Source: CFX2 sp014338005 (GTDB lineage: Bacteria > Chloroflexota > Anaerolineae > Aggregatilineales > Phototrophicaceae). From it: a DNA stretch of 64,000 bases. The DNA lies in contig SZPE01000008.1 in the NCBI GenBank assembly GCA_030263555.1, forward strand, positions 19,216 through 83,215. Reading direction: 5' to 3'. Made by a program: the position numbers and the translations under genes. Shown piece after piece: positions 52,061 through 60,399 of this stretch; the first letter of the stretch is position 1; the number at the start of each line of letters is the position of its first letter. The notes beneath the pieces were generated by a model. It did no database searches. It worked only from the letters and a program-made list of their open reading frames with translations, and was not told the DNA's origin.

Positions 52061-52954
52061 ATGGCTTTTTTAAGACTGGGCGCGGCCTGCGCGGTGCTGG
52101 ATGATGAGGGGCGGGTGCTGCTCTCTCGGCGCGGCGATTTAAACGTGTGGAATCTGCCGGGCGGGCGGGTGGACGCCGGCGAACTGCTGACCGAAACCGC
52201 CGCCCGTGAAGTGCAAGAAGAAACCGGCGTGATCGCTCATGTCGAACGCGCGGTTGGGCTGTATTACCTAGAAGGCTGGAACCGGCTGAACGTGGTGTAT
52301 GCCGGCTGGCCGCTGGGTGGCAGTCTGCTGGAGAAAACCAACGAAAGCCGGGCGAACGGTTATTTCGATCTGCGGCGTCTGCCGGAGGGCGTTAGCTGGG
52401 AATGGCTGTTGTTCGACGTTATTTCTGACGAACGCCCGCTGCCGCGCGTGATCGAAACGCCGCCGGATGACCTCCAACGTGCGCGGCGGCAGCTTCGCTT
52501 GCGCTGGTTCAAGAATCTGCTGGCAGGGCGGCCAGAGCCGCGCTACCCGCGTTTTGAGGTGCGCGCAGTGGGTTTGATCTGGGATGAAAGCCACCGGCGC
52601 GTGTTAACCCTGCCGGACGCGCGCGGACGTGTACTGCCGCGTATAGTTTGTTCCGGCGCGCGCGCGCCCTGGCACGAATTGGCGGCGGCGGTCGGGACAT
52701 ATAACAGTCCGGTTTTTCACTGGATTGGGCTGTGGCAGGACACATCTCAGGATGAGATGGAATTCGTTTTTGCCGCGACGGTTGAGGAAGCTGAGTTGCC
52801 GGAGCCTGCCGAATGGTCTACGGCGCGCAACGCGGCCCTGGCAGGGCGAGACGCAGTCTACGTCGAACATACGCGGCCTACCTATGCCCGCGATCCGGTT
52901 TGGACAATCGTACAAGAAGCTGAGATGGTTATTAAAAACAAGGGGGAATCATGA
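52061..52954 (+). CDS. Nudix hydrolase with a second Nudix-like half
   Basis: A 297-residue protein. The first 150 residues are a Nudix domain with an intact box: GRVDAGELLTETAAREVQEE and TGV. Residues about 165-290 look like a second, degenerate domain of similar strand order (FEVRAVGLIWDESHRRVLTL) without a box. It would hydrolyse a nucleoside diphosphate linked to another group, perhaps a damaged purine nucleotide given its place between 8-oxoguanine and adenine deaminases. The ATG at 52061 has GAGGA directly upstream. It overlaps ade by 4 bases. Confidence 0.85.
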   Translation: MAFLRLGAACAVLDDEGRVLLSRRGDLNVWNLPGGRVDAGELLTETAAREVQEETGVIAHVERAVGLYYLEGWNRLNVVYAGWPLGGSLLEKTNESRANGYFDLRRLPEGVSWEWLLFDVISDERPLPRVIETPPDDLQRARRQLRLRWFKNLLAGRPEPRYPRFEVRAVGLIWDESHRRVLTLPDARGRVLPRIVCSGARAPWHELAAAVGTYNSPVFHWIGLWQDTSQDEMEFVFAATVEEAELPEPAEWSTARNAALAGRDAVYVEHTRPTYARDPVWTIVQEAEMVIKNKGES

Positions 52955-54657
52955 GTCTGGTTGACCGGCTGGCGGCGGCGCGCGGTGATAAGCCTGCAAC
53001 GCTGGCGCTGCGTAATGTGCGGTTGGTAAATGTGTGGGCCGGCGAAATTTATTCGACAGATGTGATTGTTCAGGGTTCGCACATCGCGGCAGTGGGGGCA
53101 GGTTACGCCGCCGAACAGGAAATAGACCTGAAGGGGCGCTATCTGTGTCCCGGTTTTATTGACGCACACGTGCATATTGAAAGCAGCCTGTGTACCCCGC
53201 CGGAGTTCGCGCGGGCGGTGCTGGTGCATGGCGTGACGACCGTTGTTACCGACCCGCACGAAATCGCCAATGTATTAGGCCTGGAGGGCATCCGCTTTAT
53301 GCTGGAGCGCGCCAAACACGGCCCGCTCAATATGTATATGATGGCTTCAAGCTGCGTGCCGGCCACGCACATGGAAACCAGCGGCGCGCGCCTGGAAGCC
53401 GAAGACCTGGAGCAGCTTCTAAACCATCAATGGGTGTTGGGGCTGGCCGAAGTGATGAATTATCCCGGTGTCATCCAGGGCGATGAAGGGATGCTGGACA
53501 AGATCGTGCTGTTCCGGCAGAAGGTGCTGGACGGCCACTGCCCGGCGCTGACCGGCCAGGCGTTGAATGCGTATGCAGCGTCGGGAATCGGCAGCGAACA
53601 CGAGTGTACGACGGTTGAGGAAGCGCGCGAAAAACTGCGCCTGGGGCTGACCATCTTTATCCGCGAAGGCACGACCACGCGCAACCTGCGCCCGCTGCTG
53701 CCGCTGGTGACGCCGGAGAACCATACGCGGCTGTGTTTCTGCACCGATGACCGCCAGCCCAACAGCCTGATGGATGAAGGCTCGATTGACTTCATGATCC
53801 GCACTGCCATCGCCGAGGGGATTGACCCAATCACGGCGATTCGGATGGGAACGCTGAACACGGCGCAGTACTTCCGCTTGCATGATTATGGCCTGATCGC
53901 GCCCGGCAAGTGGGCGGATATGGTTGTGTTCAGCGATCTGCGCGACATCCAGGCGGAGATGGTCTTCCGTGGCGGCGAACTGGTGGCCGAAAATGGGCGC
54001 ATGTTACGCGAAAAACCGCCGCTGCGCCCGCTGGATATCCGGGGTTCGATGAACGTGCGGCTGGACAGCCTGGATTTTACTATCCCGGCACGGGGGGGAC
54101 GCGCGCGGGTGATTGGCGGCCTGGGCGACCAGGTGGTGACGGAACACCTGATCGAAGATGTGCAGGTCGTCGGGGGTAATGCCGTCGCCGATACTGAACG
54201 CGATCTGTTAAAAATCGCGGTTGTGGAACGCCACCGCGCCACCGGCAAAATCGGCAAGGGATTTATTAAGGGTTTTGGCCTCAAACGTGGGGCTATCGCT
54301 GGTACGGTGGCGCACGACCATCATAACCTGGTGGTCATCGGCGTAGACGACGCCAGTATGCACAGTGCGGTTCGTGCCGCGATACGGATGGGCGGTGGGC
54401 TGGTGGCGGTAGATGGCGAAAACGTGCTGGGGCGGCTGGCGCTGCCGGTGGCCGGGTTAATGACCGAACGCCCGCTGGAACAGGTGCGGCACGATTACGA
54501 CGCGCTGATCGCCCACGCGCAGCAGCTCGGCAGCACGCTGCCGGACCCATTTATGACGATGAGTTTTATGGCACTGGAAGTTATCCCCAGGTTGAAACTA
54601 ACAGATTTCGGCTTAGTGGATGTTGAGCAGTTTCAGATCGTGGATTTGTTCGTATGA
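52951..54657 (+). CDS. ade: Adenine deaminase
   Basis: Converts adenine to hypoxanthine and ammonia. The 568-residue protein has the family length and the metal motif GFIDAHVHIESSLCTPPEFA, then GVTTVVTDPHEIANVLG and a C-terminal DHHNLVVIGVDDASMHSAVR. Its ATG overlaps the Nudix stop, and its end overlaps the membrane-protein gene by 4 bases, so it sits in a tight operon. The fit to Ade is clear. Confidence 0.95.
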   Translation: MSLVDRLAAARGDKPATLALRNVRLVNVWAGEIYSTDVIVQGSHIAAVGAGYAAEQEIDLKGRYLCPGFIDAHVHIESSLCTPPEFARAVLVHGVTTVVTDPHEIANVLGLEGIRFMLERAKHGPLNMYMMASSCVPATHMETSGARLEAEDLEQLLNHQWVLGLAEVMNYPGVIQGDEGMLDKIVLFRQKVLDGHCPALTGQALNAYAASGIGSEHECTTVEEAREKLRLGLTIFIREGTTTRNLRPLLPLVTPENHTRLCFCTDDRQPNSLMDEGSIDFMIRTAIAEGIDPITAIRMGTLNTAQYFRLHDYGLIAPGKWADMVVFSDLRDIQAEMVFRGGELVAENGRMLREKPPLRPLDIRGSMNVRLDSLDFTIPARGGRARVIGGLGDQVVTEHLIEDVQVVGGNAVADTERDLLKIAVVERHRATGKIGKGFIKGFGLKRGAIAGTVAHDHHNLVVIGVDDASMHSAVRAAIRMGGGLVAVDGENVLGRLALPVAGLMTERPLEQVRHDYDALIAHAQQLGSTLPDPFMTMSFMALEVIPRLKLTDFGLVDVEQFQIVDLFV

Positions 54658-55889
54658 TGAGAGCTTGGATCAGGCGTCACCGTTTCGTGCTGCTGGCGGC
54701 AGCGGCTGTATCGTTGGCTGCGCTGGTTGTTTTTTTGCCCATTGTCAGCTTTGTAGTGGGGCAAGAAGTTGATTATGGTTATCACCTGTATTACATCACG
54801 CAGCTTGTGAACGGCCAGCCGGCGGCGGAATTTATCGCGCGCGTGCCACATTTTGGCTATCATGCCGGGGTAGTGCTGGTTTATGAACTGCTGCCAGACC
54901 TCAGCCTTGAAGGCGCGGCAGTGATCGTCAGCCTGGGGTATTATGTGCTGGAAGGTCTGGCGGCCCTGCTGGTGCTGGCACTGCTGGGGGGCGAACCGAA
55001 AAGCCTTGCTGCTGCGCTGCTGTACACGGCGGCCACGCTGTCGCTGCTGCTGGTAATGCCGATCAATTTGCTGACGCCTGATAACTTAATTCTCGGCTAT
55101 ATCCCCGCCAACGTTTATTACAACCCAACCATGCTGACGCTCAAACCGTATGCAGTGCTGCTTTTTTTGTGCGCCGCGTTGGCATTTCAGCCGGTCTTGA
55201 GGCGGCGTGTGCCGCTGCCTCTGGTCGGCATGATAACGGTTGGCTGTATTCTGGCAAAACCCAGCTATATAATCGCGCTGCTGCCGGCATTGGCTGCCGA
55301 GACGGTGTGTGTGCGCTGGCGGCGTCGGCCAGTAGACTGGCGGACGCTGGTTTGGGGGATCGGCCTACCCGCCGGAGTGATGCTGACCATACAGTTCGGG
55401 CTGTTTCGCGGCACGGGGTTTTACTTTGCGCCGCTGGCGATGTTAAACGAAGTCGGCGCGCGGATTAACCCGGCTGCGCCGCAGAACCTGGGTTTGAAGT
55501 TCGCCCTCTCAATCCTTTTCCCTGCCGCTGTTTACCTGTTCAACTGGCGGCGGGCGCTGCGCTGCCCGGCTTTGAATCTGGCCTGGCTGACGTTTTTCGC
55601 GGGGGCTGCTTATATGTATCTACTGGCCGAAGGTGGGGAGCGCCTGGGACACGCAAACTTTCGATGGAGCGCGCAAAGCGCAGTATTCGTCCTGTTTATC
55701 GTCTCAGCCGGTTTTTTCATAGAACGCAGCCGCCATCTGCTAAACGAGCGGCGGCTGCTGTCTCTACCGGTCTGTGCTTTTGTGGCCGGTGCGGTGATTT
55801 TCGGCCTGCACGTCGTCAGCGGTCTGAATTGGTATACCATCCATGTGAATGCCGTCTGGATGGGCGATATAATAACCAACCTTTGGTAG
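54654..55889 (+). CDS. Polytopic membrane protein (GT-C-like?)
   Basis: A 411-residue integral membrane protein with about 10 hydrophobic segments from residue 10 to the end. The first extracytoplasmic loop has GQEVDYGYHLYYITQLVNGQ, recalling the acidic loop of GT-C glycosyltransferases and related polymer proteins, but I cannot name the family. It overlaps ade by 4 bases, so it is cotranscribed, and it could be a permease or envelope enzyme. Its place in a purine operon is unexplained. Confidence 0.65.
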   Translation: MMRAWIRRHRFVLLAAAAVSLAALVVFLPIVSFVVGQEVDYGYHLYYITQLVNGQPAAEFIARVPHFGYHAGVVLVYELLPDLSLEGAAVIVSLGYYVLEGLAALLVLALLGGEPKSLAAALLYTAATLSLLLVMPINLLTPDNLILGYIPANVYYNPTMLTLKPYAVLLFLCAALAFQPVLRRRVPLPLVGMITVGCILAKPSYIIALLPALAAETVCVRWRRRPVDWRTLVWGIGLPAGVMLTIQFGLFRGTGFYFAPLAMLNEVGARINPAAPQNLGLKFALSILFPAAVYLFNWRRALRCPALNLAWLTFFAGAAYMYLLAEGGERLGHANFRWSAQSAVFVLFIVSAGFFIERSRHLLNERRLLSLPVCAFVAGAVIFGLHVVSGLNWYTIHVNAVWMGDIITNLW

Positions 55890-55908
55890 TCAACAAGCGA
55901 GGCGACTC

Positions 55909-57111
55909 ATGATTGAGCAGCAAGTAGTTAAAACTATTCAAACCCGCGTGGCGGCGCAGCGCGCGGATATCATCGCTTTCCTGCGCGAGTTGTGCGCCAT
56001 CCCCAGCTACGACAGCCAGATTCGGGCGGTAGGAGAGCGCGCCGAGGCCGAGATGAAAAAGCTCGGATTTGACGAAGTGTGGTGGGACAAAATGGGCAAC
56101 GTGGTCGGGCGCATCGGCGACGGGCCGCGCAAGCTGCTCTACGACAGCCATATTGATACGGTCGGTATCGGCGACCCAGACAGTTGGGAATGGGACCCGT
56201 TCCAGGGCAAGGTCGAAAACGGCATATTTTTCGCGCGCGGGGCGTGCGACGAAAAGGGCAGCACGCCGGGCATGATCTATGGGCTGGCGCTGGCGAAGGA
56301 ACTGGGCCTGCTGGACGGTTTTACCGGCTACTACTTCGGCAACATGGAGGAATGGAATGACGGCAGCGCGCCGCACGCTCTGGTAGAAGTGGAAGGGCTG
56401 CGCCCGGATTTTGTGGTCATCGGCGAGCCGACCCGAATGCAGGTCTATCGCGGGCATAAAGGCCGCGTGGAGATGCAGGTGATGGCGAAGGGCAAAAGCG
56501 CCCATGCCGCCAGCAACTTTTTGGGCGACAACGCCATCTACAAACTGCTGCCGGTTATTGAAGCGATCAGCAAACTTGAACCTGAACTGGGCGACGACCC
56601 TTTCCTGGGACACGGGCGCATCACCGTGACGGACATGCGCGTAAAAACACCCAGCATCAACGCCGTGCCGGATGAAGCGATCATTTACATTGACCGGCGC
56701 ATCACCTTCGGCGAGGAACCCCAGGCCGAACTGGAGCGCATCAGACGAGTGATCGGCAGCCGCAGCGACATAGAAGCTTCGATTCTGCTGTATAACGATC
56801 CGAGCTACACCGGCTTCGTTTTCCCGCTAGATAAAATTTACCCGGCCTGGGCGCTGCCGGAAGATCATCCTTATGTGCAGGCTGGGGTGCAGGCCGGGGC
56901 GCTACTGTGGGGCGAGCCGCTGCCGACCGGCAAATGGGACTTTTCCACCAACGGCACGTACTGGGCGGGTAAGGCCGGCATTCCGAGCATCGGCTTCGGG
57001 CCGGGGGACGAAATCCACGCCCATACGGTGATTGACCAGGTGAAACTGGATGATGTGGTGCGCGCCACCGAGTGGTACGCGCTGCTGCCAGGGTTGATCC
57101 AGAGAGGCTAA
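55909..57111 (+). CDS. ygeY: YgeY-type M20 family metallohydrolase
   Basis: A 400-residue M20 peptidase/deacylase with metal ligands in YDSHIDTVGIGD, ARGACDEKGST and NMEEWNDG; the bacterial exopeptidase dimerisation domain occupies the middle (KGRVEMQVMAKGKSAHAA). The DPFQGKVENGIFFARGACDE stretch fits the YgeY group, which is tied to ygeW and other genes in E. coli and gut purine degraders. The precise substrate (an amide or ureide intermediate) is inferred from that context. GAGG precedes the ATG by 6 bases. Confidence 0.87.
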   Translation: MIEQQVVKTIQTRVAAQRADIIAFLRELCAIPSYDSQIRAVGERAEAEMKKLGFDEVWWDKMGNVVGRIGDGPRKLLYDSHIDTVGIGDPDSWEWDPFQGKVENGIFFARGACDEKGSTPGMIYGLALAKELGLLDGFTGYYFGNMEEWNDGSAPHALVEVEGLRPDFVVIGEPTRMQVYRGHKGRVEMQVMAKGKSAHAASNFLGDNAIYKLLPVIEAISKLEPELGDDPFLGHGRITVTDMRVKTPSINAVPDEAIIYIDRRITFGEEPQAELERIRRVIGSRSDIEASILLYNDPSYTGFVFPLDKIYPAWALPEDHPYVQAGVQAGALLWGEPLPTGKWDFSTNGTYWAGKAGIPSIGFGPGDEIHAHTVIDQVKLDDVVRATEWYALLPGLIQRG

Positions 57112-57115
57112 GTGT

Positions 57116-57470
57116 GTGAATTTCATCCACATCATGCAGCATGGCGAGAGTGTGGTGAATGTCGAGCGCCGGCTGGCCTGTCGCCGGCAGGGCGCGAATA
57201 GACGGCGCCGGCTGCCGTCTGGCTGGCGGACAAAAACATCCGGTGCATCGTCCAAAGCCCGTTTCACCGCGCCCAGGAAACCGCGCACATCATCGGCGCA
57301 CGCCTGAAATTGGTGCCATCCGCCGATGACGACCTGCGCGAGATGGACTGCGGCGATCTTGAAGGCCGTACCGACCCGGCATGGGGGACATCTGGGCGCA
57401 GGTTTATCATCGCTGGGAGGCCGCCGAGTGGGAGGCGGTTTTCGGTAGGGGGCATAACACCCCGCTCTGA
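57116..57470 (+). pseudogene. Decayed histidine phosphatase (phosphoglycerate mutase-like) gene
   Basis: Three pieces of one histidine phosphatase lie in different frames: HIMQHGESVVNVERRLAC at 57116-57185 (the RHG motif is now QHG), WLADKNIRCIVQSPFHRAQE onwards at about 57221-57380, and GDIWAQVYHRWEAAEWEAVF at about 57383-57448. The link between the first two pieces, where helix residues such as LTxxGxxQA should be, is missing, so there is a deletion plus frameshifts. The last frame ends in a palindrome at 57453. No intact reading frame remains. It follows ygeY by 4 bases. Confidence 0.8.
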
Positions 57471-57500
57471 ATAATCAATAATCAACCGCGGGGTGTTATG
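57453..57500. repeat. 13-bp palindrome at the decayed phosphatase boundary
   Basis: CATAACACCCCGC (57453-57465) and GCGGGGTGTTATG (57488-57500) pair perfectly around a 22-base AT-rich loop. It overlaps the last codons of the anti-sigma-like gene and the end of the phosphatase remnant. It may be a bidirectional terminator or a small repeat insertion. Confidence 0.65.
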
Positions 57501-58482
57501 GTTTACCGGAATTACCTTTATTGTTGGGAATGTCTTTTTTGCCCTGACCGGGTGGTTGTTTGCCATCCTGCCCAGGCGCGTTGCAGAAGTTGCCCGGATG
57601 CTCGCACCCGAAGTCCCCGCCCCGGCTGTTTTGATCTTCGCTTCCACTCTCAACACCGGTTTCGGCATCAGGGAGGCTGGGTCGTTCGGGGACGGTCGTC
57701 CCGGCAGACGTTGAGGTGGCGATCGGCGGTTTATTGGGCGACAGCAGCGCCCCGGCGACCCAGCCGATACGACCAGCATCGAGGCGAATCTGTTTCCAAT
57801 CCCCGTCCGCGCTGATGCCGATAACCATGACAGCAGCGCCGGGGTGTACTGTCGTAATTATGTCTGACTGCCGGCTCGGCTCGGCGCGAACATTTACAGG
57901 CTGGGATGCCGAAACATAGGCGATGAAAGGAGTCGGGCTGGGCGGCGGCGTTTCTGTGTCTGTCGGCGGAGCGGTCGCCGTCGGCATCGCGGGCGGCGCG
58001 TCTGTTGCCGATGGTAAAACCGCCGGCTGATCGGTCGGCGTTGGCGGAAGGGCTGTCGGGCTTGGTGTGGCCGAGGGTTCTGGCGTGTAGGCATCAGTCG
58101 TGGTCGCCAGGGCGGCGATGCTGATCGGCGTCGGCGTCTCTGCCTGGGTTGAGAACTGCGCGCTGCGCCACAACAGCGCCGCTGCGCCGATGATGGTCAT
58201 AGCGGCGGCGGCTGCCATCCAGCGCCATACCGGATGGTATGTTTTGCGTGCCGGTTGTGGCCGGTGATTGGGAAACTGCTGCCGGTAGGCTTCGAGGACG
58301 CGCGTCTGGATGCGCGCCAAATCGTCAGGTGAGATTTCCGGGCGCGGCTGCGCGGCCAGCAGCGACGCGGCGCGGATAAGCGCATCACCATCGTCGGTGG
58401 ACGGCAGGTCTGATCGCCCCGGTGGCAGCACTGCGTTCAGCCGGTCGGCCAGTTCGTCGGCATTCAGCGGATTTTCAGGCAT
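57496..58482 (-). CDS. Anti-sigma-like membrane protein with SH3 domain
   Basis: A 328-residue protein. Residues 1-85 are a soluble helical part (ADRLNAVLPPGRSDL), followed by one membrane helix (about 89-105) and a Thr/Pro/Ala linker. An SH3-like domain spans about 185-250 (QPVNVRAEPSRQSDIITTVH), and the C-terminal tail is Gly/Asn/Lys-rich (GQGKKDIPNNKGNSGKP). Its start overlaps the sigma factor gene by 8 bases. That coupling suggests an anti-sigma factor with an extracytoplasmic sensor. Confidence 0.78.
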   Translation of the reverse strand: MPENPLNADELADRLNAVLPPGRSDLPSTDDGDALIRAASLLAAQPRPEISPDDLARIQTRVLEAYRQQFPNHRPQPARKTYHPVWRWMAAAAAMTIIGAAALLWRSAQFSTQAETPTPISIAALATTTDAYTPEPSATPSPTALPPTPTDQPAVLPSATDAPPAMPTATAPPTDTETPPPSPTPFIAYVSASQPVNVRAEPSRQSDIITTVHPGAAVMVIGISADGDWKQIRLDAGRIGWVAGALLSPNKPPIATSTSAGTTVPERPSLPDAETGVESGSEDQNSRGGDFGCEHPGNFCNAPGQDGKQPPGQGKKDIPNNKGNSGKP

Positions 58483-59053
58483 GGCCGCCTCGCAGATAAT
58501 GGCGGTTTTGTTTTTCCGCGCCTATGAGTTTAGCTAACTGTATCAGCGCGCGATGCTGGATGCTCTTGATGGCCGTCACACTTTTATCCAGAATGCGCGC
58601 TACTTCCTCGTGGCTTTTCCGCTCGACAAAACGCAGCACCAGGACATTCTGCTGTTCGTCGCTAAGCTGGTGCAGCGCGCGCATCAGCGCGGCGCGTTCC
58701 TGTTCATCGAGGACATTTTCATCCGGCGCTGCGCCCTCAAATGGCATCTCCTCGTTCAATTCAGTTTCCTGATAACGGCCTGATTTACGGTAATAGTCGG
58801 TGATGCGCGCGGCGGCGATGCGGTACAGCCATACTTCAAAAGGGACTTCCGTGATCTGGTAGCTGGGCAGGCCTTCGACCATTTTCAGGAACACTTCCGC
58901 TGTTAAATCCTCGACTTCGGATGCCGGCGCCCGGAAAGCGATGTAGCGATAAACGGCGGGCGCAAAAGCCGCATACAGGCGCGCCAAAGCTTCAGCGTCA
59001 CCCTGCTGCGACCGGCGGATAAACTGCTTGACTTGCTGAGGTGGTAAAGACAC
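58475..59053 (-). CDS. ECF-type RNA polymerase sigma factor
   Basis: A 192-residue sigma factor with region 2 (VYRYIAFRAPASEVEDLTAE, VFLKMVEGL) and a region 4 HTH (KSHEEVARILDKSVTAIKSI). The start is GTG at 59053, preceded by AAGGA. The SH3 protein gene overlaps its end. It is similar in plan to the sigma factor at 24347, so the two pairs are paralogous systems. A divergent exported protein gene lies upstream and may be a target. Confidence 0.9.
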   Translation of the reverse strand: MSLPPQQVKQFIRRSQQGDAEALARLYAAFAPAVYRYIAFRAPASEVEDLTAEVFLKMVEGLPSYQITEVPFEVWLYRIAAARITDYYRKSGRYQETELNEEMPFEGAAPDENVLDEQERAALMRALHQLSDEQQNVLVLRFVERKSHEEVARILDKSVTAIKSIQHRALIQLAKLIGAEKQNRHYLRGGHA

Positions 59054-59204
59054 CAGCGATTATCCTTCGTTCGCTCGAACGCGGCTGCGAAGATCAGGCC
59101 ACCGTTGGTTAAGAACCCACCCGATATCGCCGTATTGGACGTGTTCTGTTTGTGTTATAGAGAAAACCGCGCCGCGGCCCGATATGTCGCAGAAAAGTGG
59201 GTTT

Positions 59205-59220
59205 GACTATGACCATAGTC
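59205..59220. promoter_or_regulatory. 16-bp palindrome, candidate operator
   Basis: GACTATG and CATAGTC flank AC in the divergent region between the sigma factor gene and the exported protein gene. TTGACT overlaps it at 59203-59208. Confidence 0.5.
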
Positions 59221-59251
59221 CTACATTTGCTAAAAATTGTCAAATGCCTGC

Positions 59252-59268
59252 GACGTTTATACAACGTC
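59252..59268. promoter_or_regulatory. Second palindrome, candidate operator
   Basis: GACGTT and AACGTC flank TATAC, 32 bases after the first palindrome and about 60 bases before the ATG at 59330. It could be a regulator site. Confidence 0.45.
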
Positions 59269-59329
59269 AACGGTTTACAGGCTAACAACAGTCCTTATCA
59301 CGGTTCGTTTCGAGCCTGGAGAGAATAAG

Positions 59330-60274
59330 ATGAGAGCGAAAAAACAGGTATCTGGTATCGGGCTGCTGCTGGCGGCCCTGGCAGTGGTGGTCGCCCTGGG
59401 CGCGGTGCTGCCGGTTTTCGCGCAGGGCTTAACGGCTGACACATCCGACATTGATGAAGGTGATCTGGAAATCGTGATCGGCCCGGTGGAGTTTGGGCCG
59501 AACGGCGAAATTCTGGTGAACGGCGTGGTGATCGCGCCGGCAAGCGGCTTTAACCCTTCTACGCTGGAAGCGGGCGAAATCGTTATCGTCACCGGCATTT
59601 TGCTGCCCAGCGGCACGCTGCAAGCCACCAGTTTGGAGCCGTTCGACTCCGATGAGGAGCCGCCGGAAGTAACACCAGAACCGACGGCAGAGATCACGCC
59701 AGAGCCGACCGCCGAACTCACGCCCGAACCAACGCTCGAAGTGACGCCTGAGGTCACGCCTGAGGCGACGCCCGAAACCACACCGGAAGCGATTTCCTGT
59801 GGTTATGCATTCCATCCGGTGTTGTGGGAAGCGGCCCAGGCCTTCGGTGTGAGTTATGAAGAACTGGTGGCGATGCACTGCGCGGGAAACGGCGTGGGCA
59901 ATATCATCCGCGCGCTGGCTCTGGCGCAGGCGATGAACGACGGCACAACCGCGCTTGATCTGCTGAACCGCCACAAGAGTGGTGAAGGGTGGGGCGCGAT
60001 TCGCAAAGAAGCCGACGTTCATCCCAGCGCGCTGGCTCCGGGACAGCTAAAGAAGATGACGCCGACGCCGGCTGCCGGAGATGCGGGCGCGATCCGGGGT
60101 GGCAGTGAAAATGGCGGCGGTAACGGCAATGGCGCTGACAAAGACAAAGAGGAAAAAGACAACAAAGGGCGCGGCAGGGAGGATAATCCTGGCAACAGCG
60201 GCGAGCGGGGTAACGGTGGCAATAATGGCAATAACGGTAACAACGGCAACCCCGGCGGCAAGGGCAAAAAATAA
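59330..60274 (+). CDS. Exported DUF5666-like protein with Gly/Asn/Lys tail
   Basis: A 314-residue secreted protein. The signal peptide ends near FAQG (residues 1-31), and a DUF5666-like beta domain follows (about 45-105, GPNGEILVNGVVIAPASGF). A Thr/Pro/Glu repeat linker (EPTAEITPEPTAELTPEPT) leads to a helical region with a Cys pair (ISCGYAFHPVLWEAAQAFG, MHCAGN) and a Gly/Asn/Lys tail. GGAGA precedes the ATG at 59330; the frame also extends upstream without a ribosome site. It is divergent from the sigma gene and shares the basic low-complexity end with the SH3 protein, so it may be under that sigma factor. Confidence 0.8.
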   Translation: MRAKKQVSGIGLLLAALAVVVALGAVLPVFAQGLTADTSDIDEGDLEIVIGPVEFGPNGEILVNGVVIAPASGFNPSTLEAGEIVIVTGILLPSGTLQATSLEPFDSDEEPPEVTPEPTAEITPEPTAELTPEPTLEVTPEVTPEATPETTPEAISCGYAFHPVLWEAAQAFGVSYEELVAMHCAGNGVGNIIRALALAQAMNDGTTALDLLNRHKSGEGWGAIRKEADVHPSALAPGQLKKMTPTPAAGDAGAIRGGSENGGGNGNGADKDKEEKDNKGRGREDNPGNSGERGNGGNNGNNGNNGNPGGKGKK

Positions 60275-60300
60275 ATGACTCGCGGTATCTAACGTTCTTC

Positions 60301-60329
60301 AGCACCGGCAGTAAAAGCCGGTGCTTTTT
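60301..60329 (+). terminator. Rho-independent terminator of the DUF5666-like gene
   Basis: AGCACCGGC and GCCGGTGCT form a perfect 9-pair stem around a 7-base loop, then TTTT. Confidence 0.85.
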
Positions 60330-60399
60330 GTTCGTTCGTATATTAAAATATCCACATCGGCAGTAAGCAATACTTTGCACCGACAAGGAGCCTTGTTTC

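Noticed and set aside
56741..57288. Minus-strand frames across the end of ygeY and the decayed phosphatase
   Set aside because: They are antisense to a conserved hydrolase and to the phosphatase pieces, with no sign of selection.
59680..59790. Repeat-rich stretch in the exported protein that might look like a CRISPR array
   Set aside because: It is an in-frame Thr/Pro/Glu linker with imperfect short repeats and no spacers.
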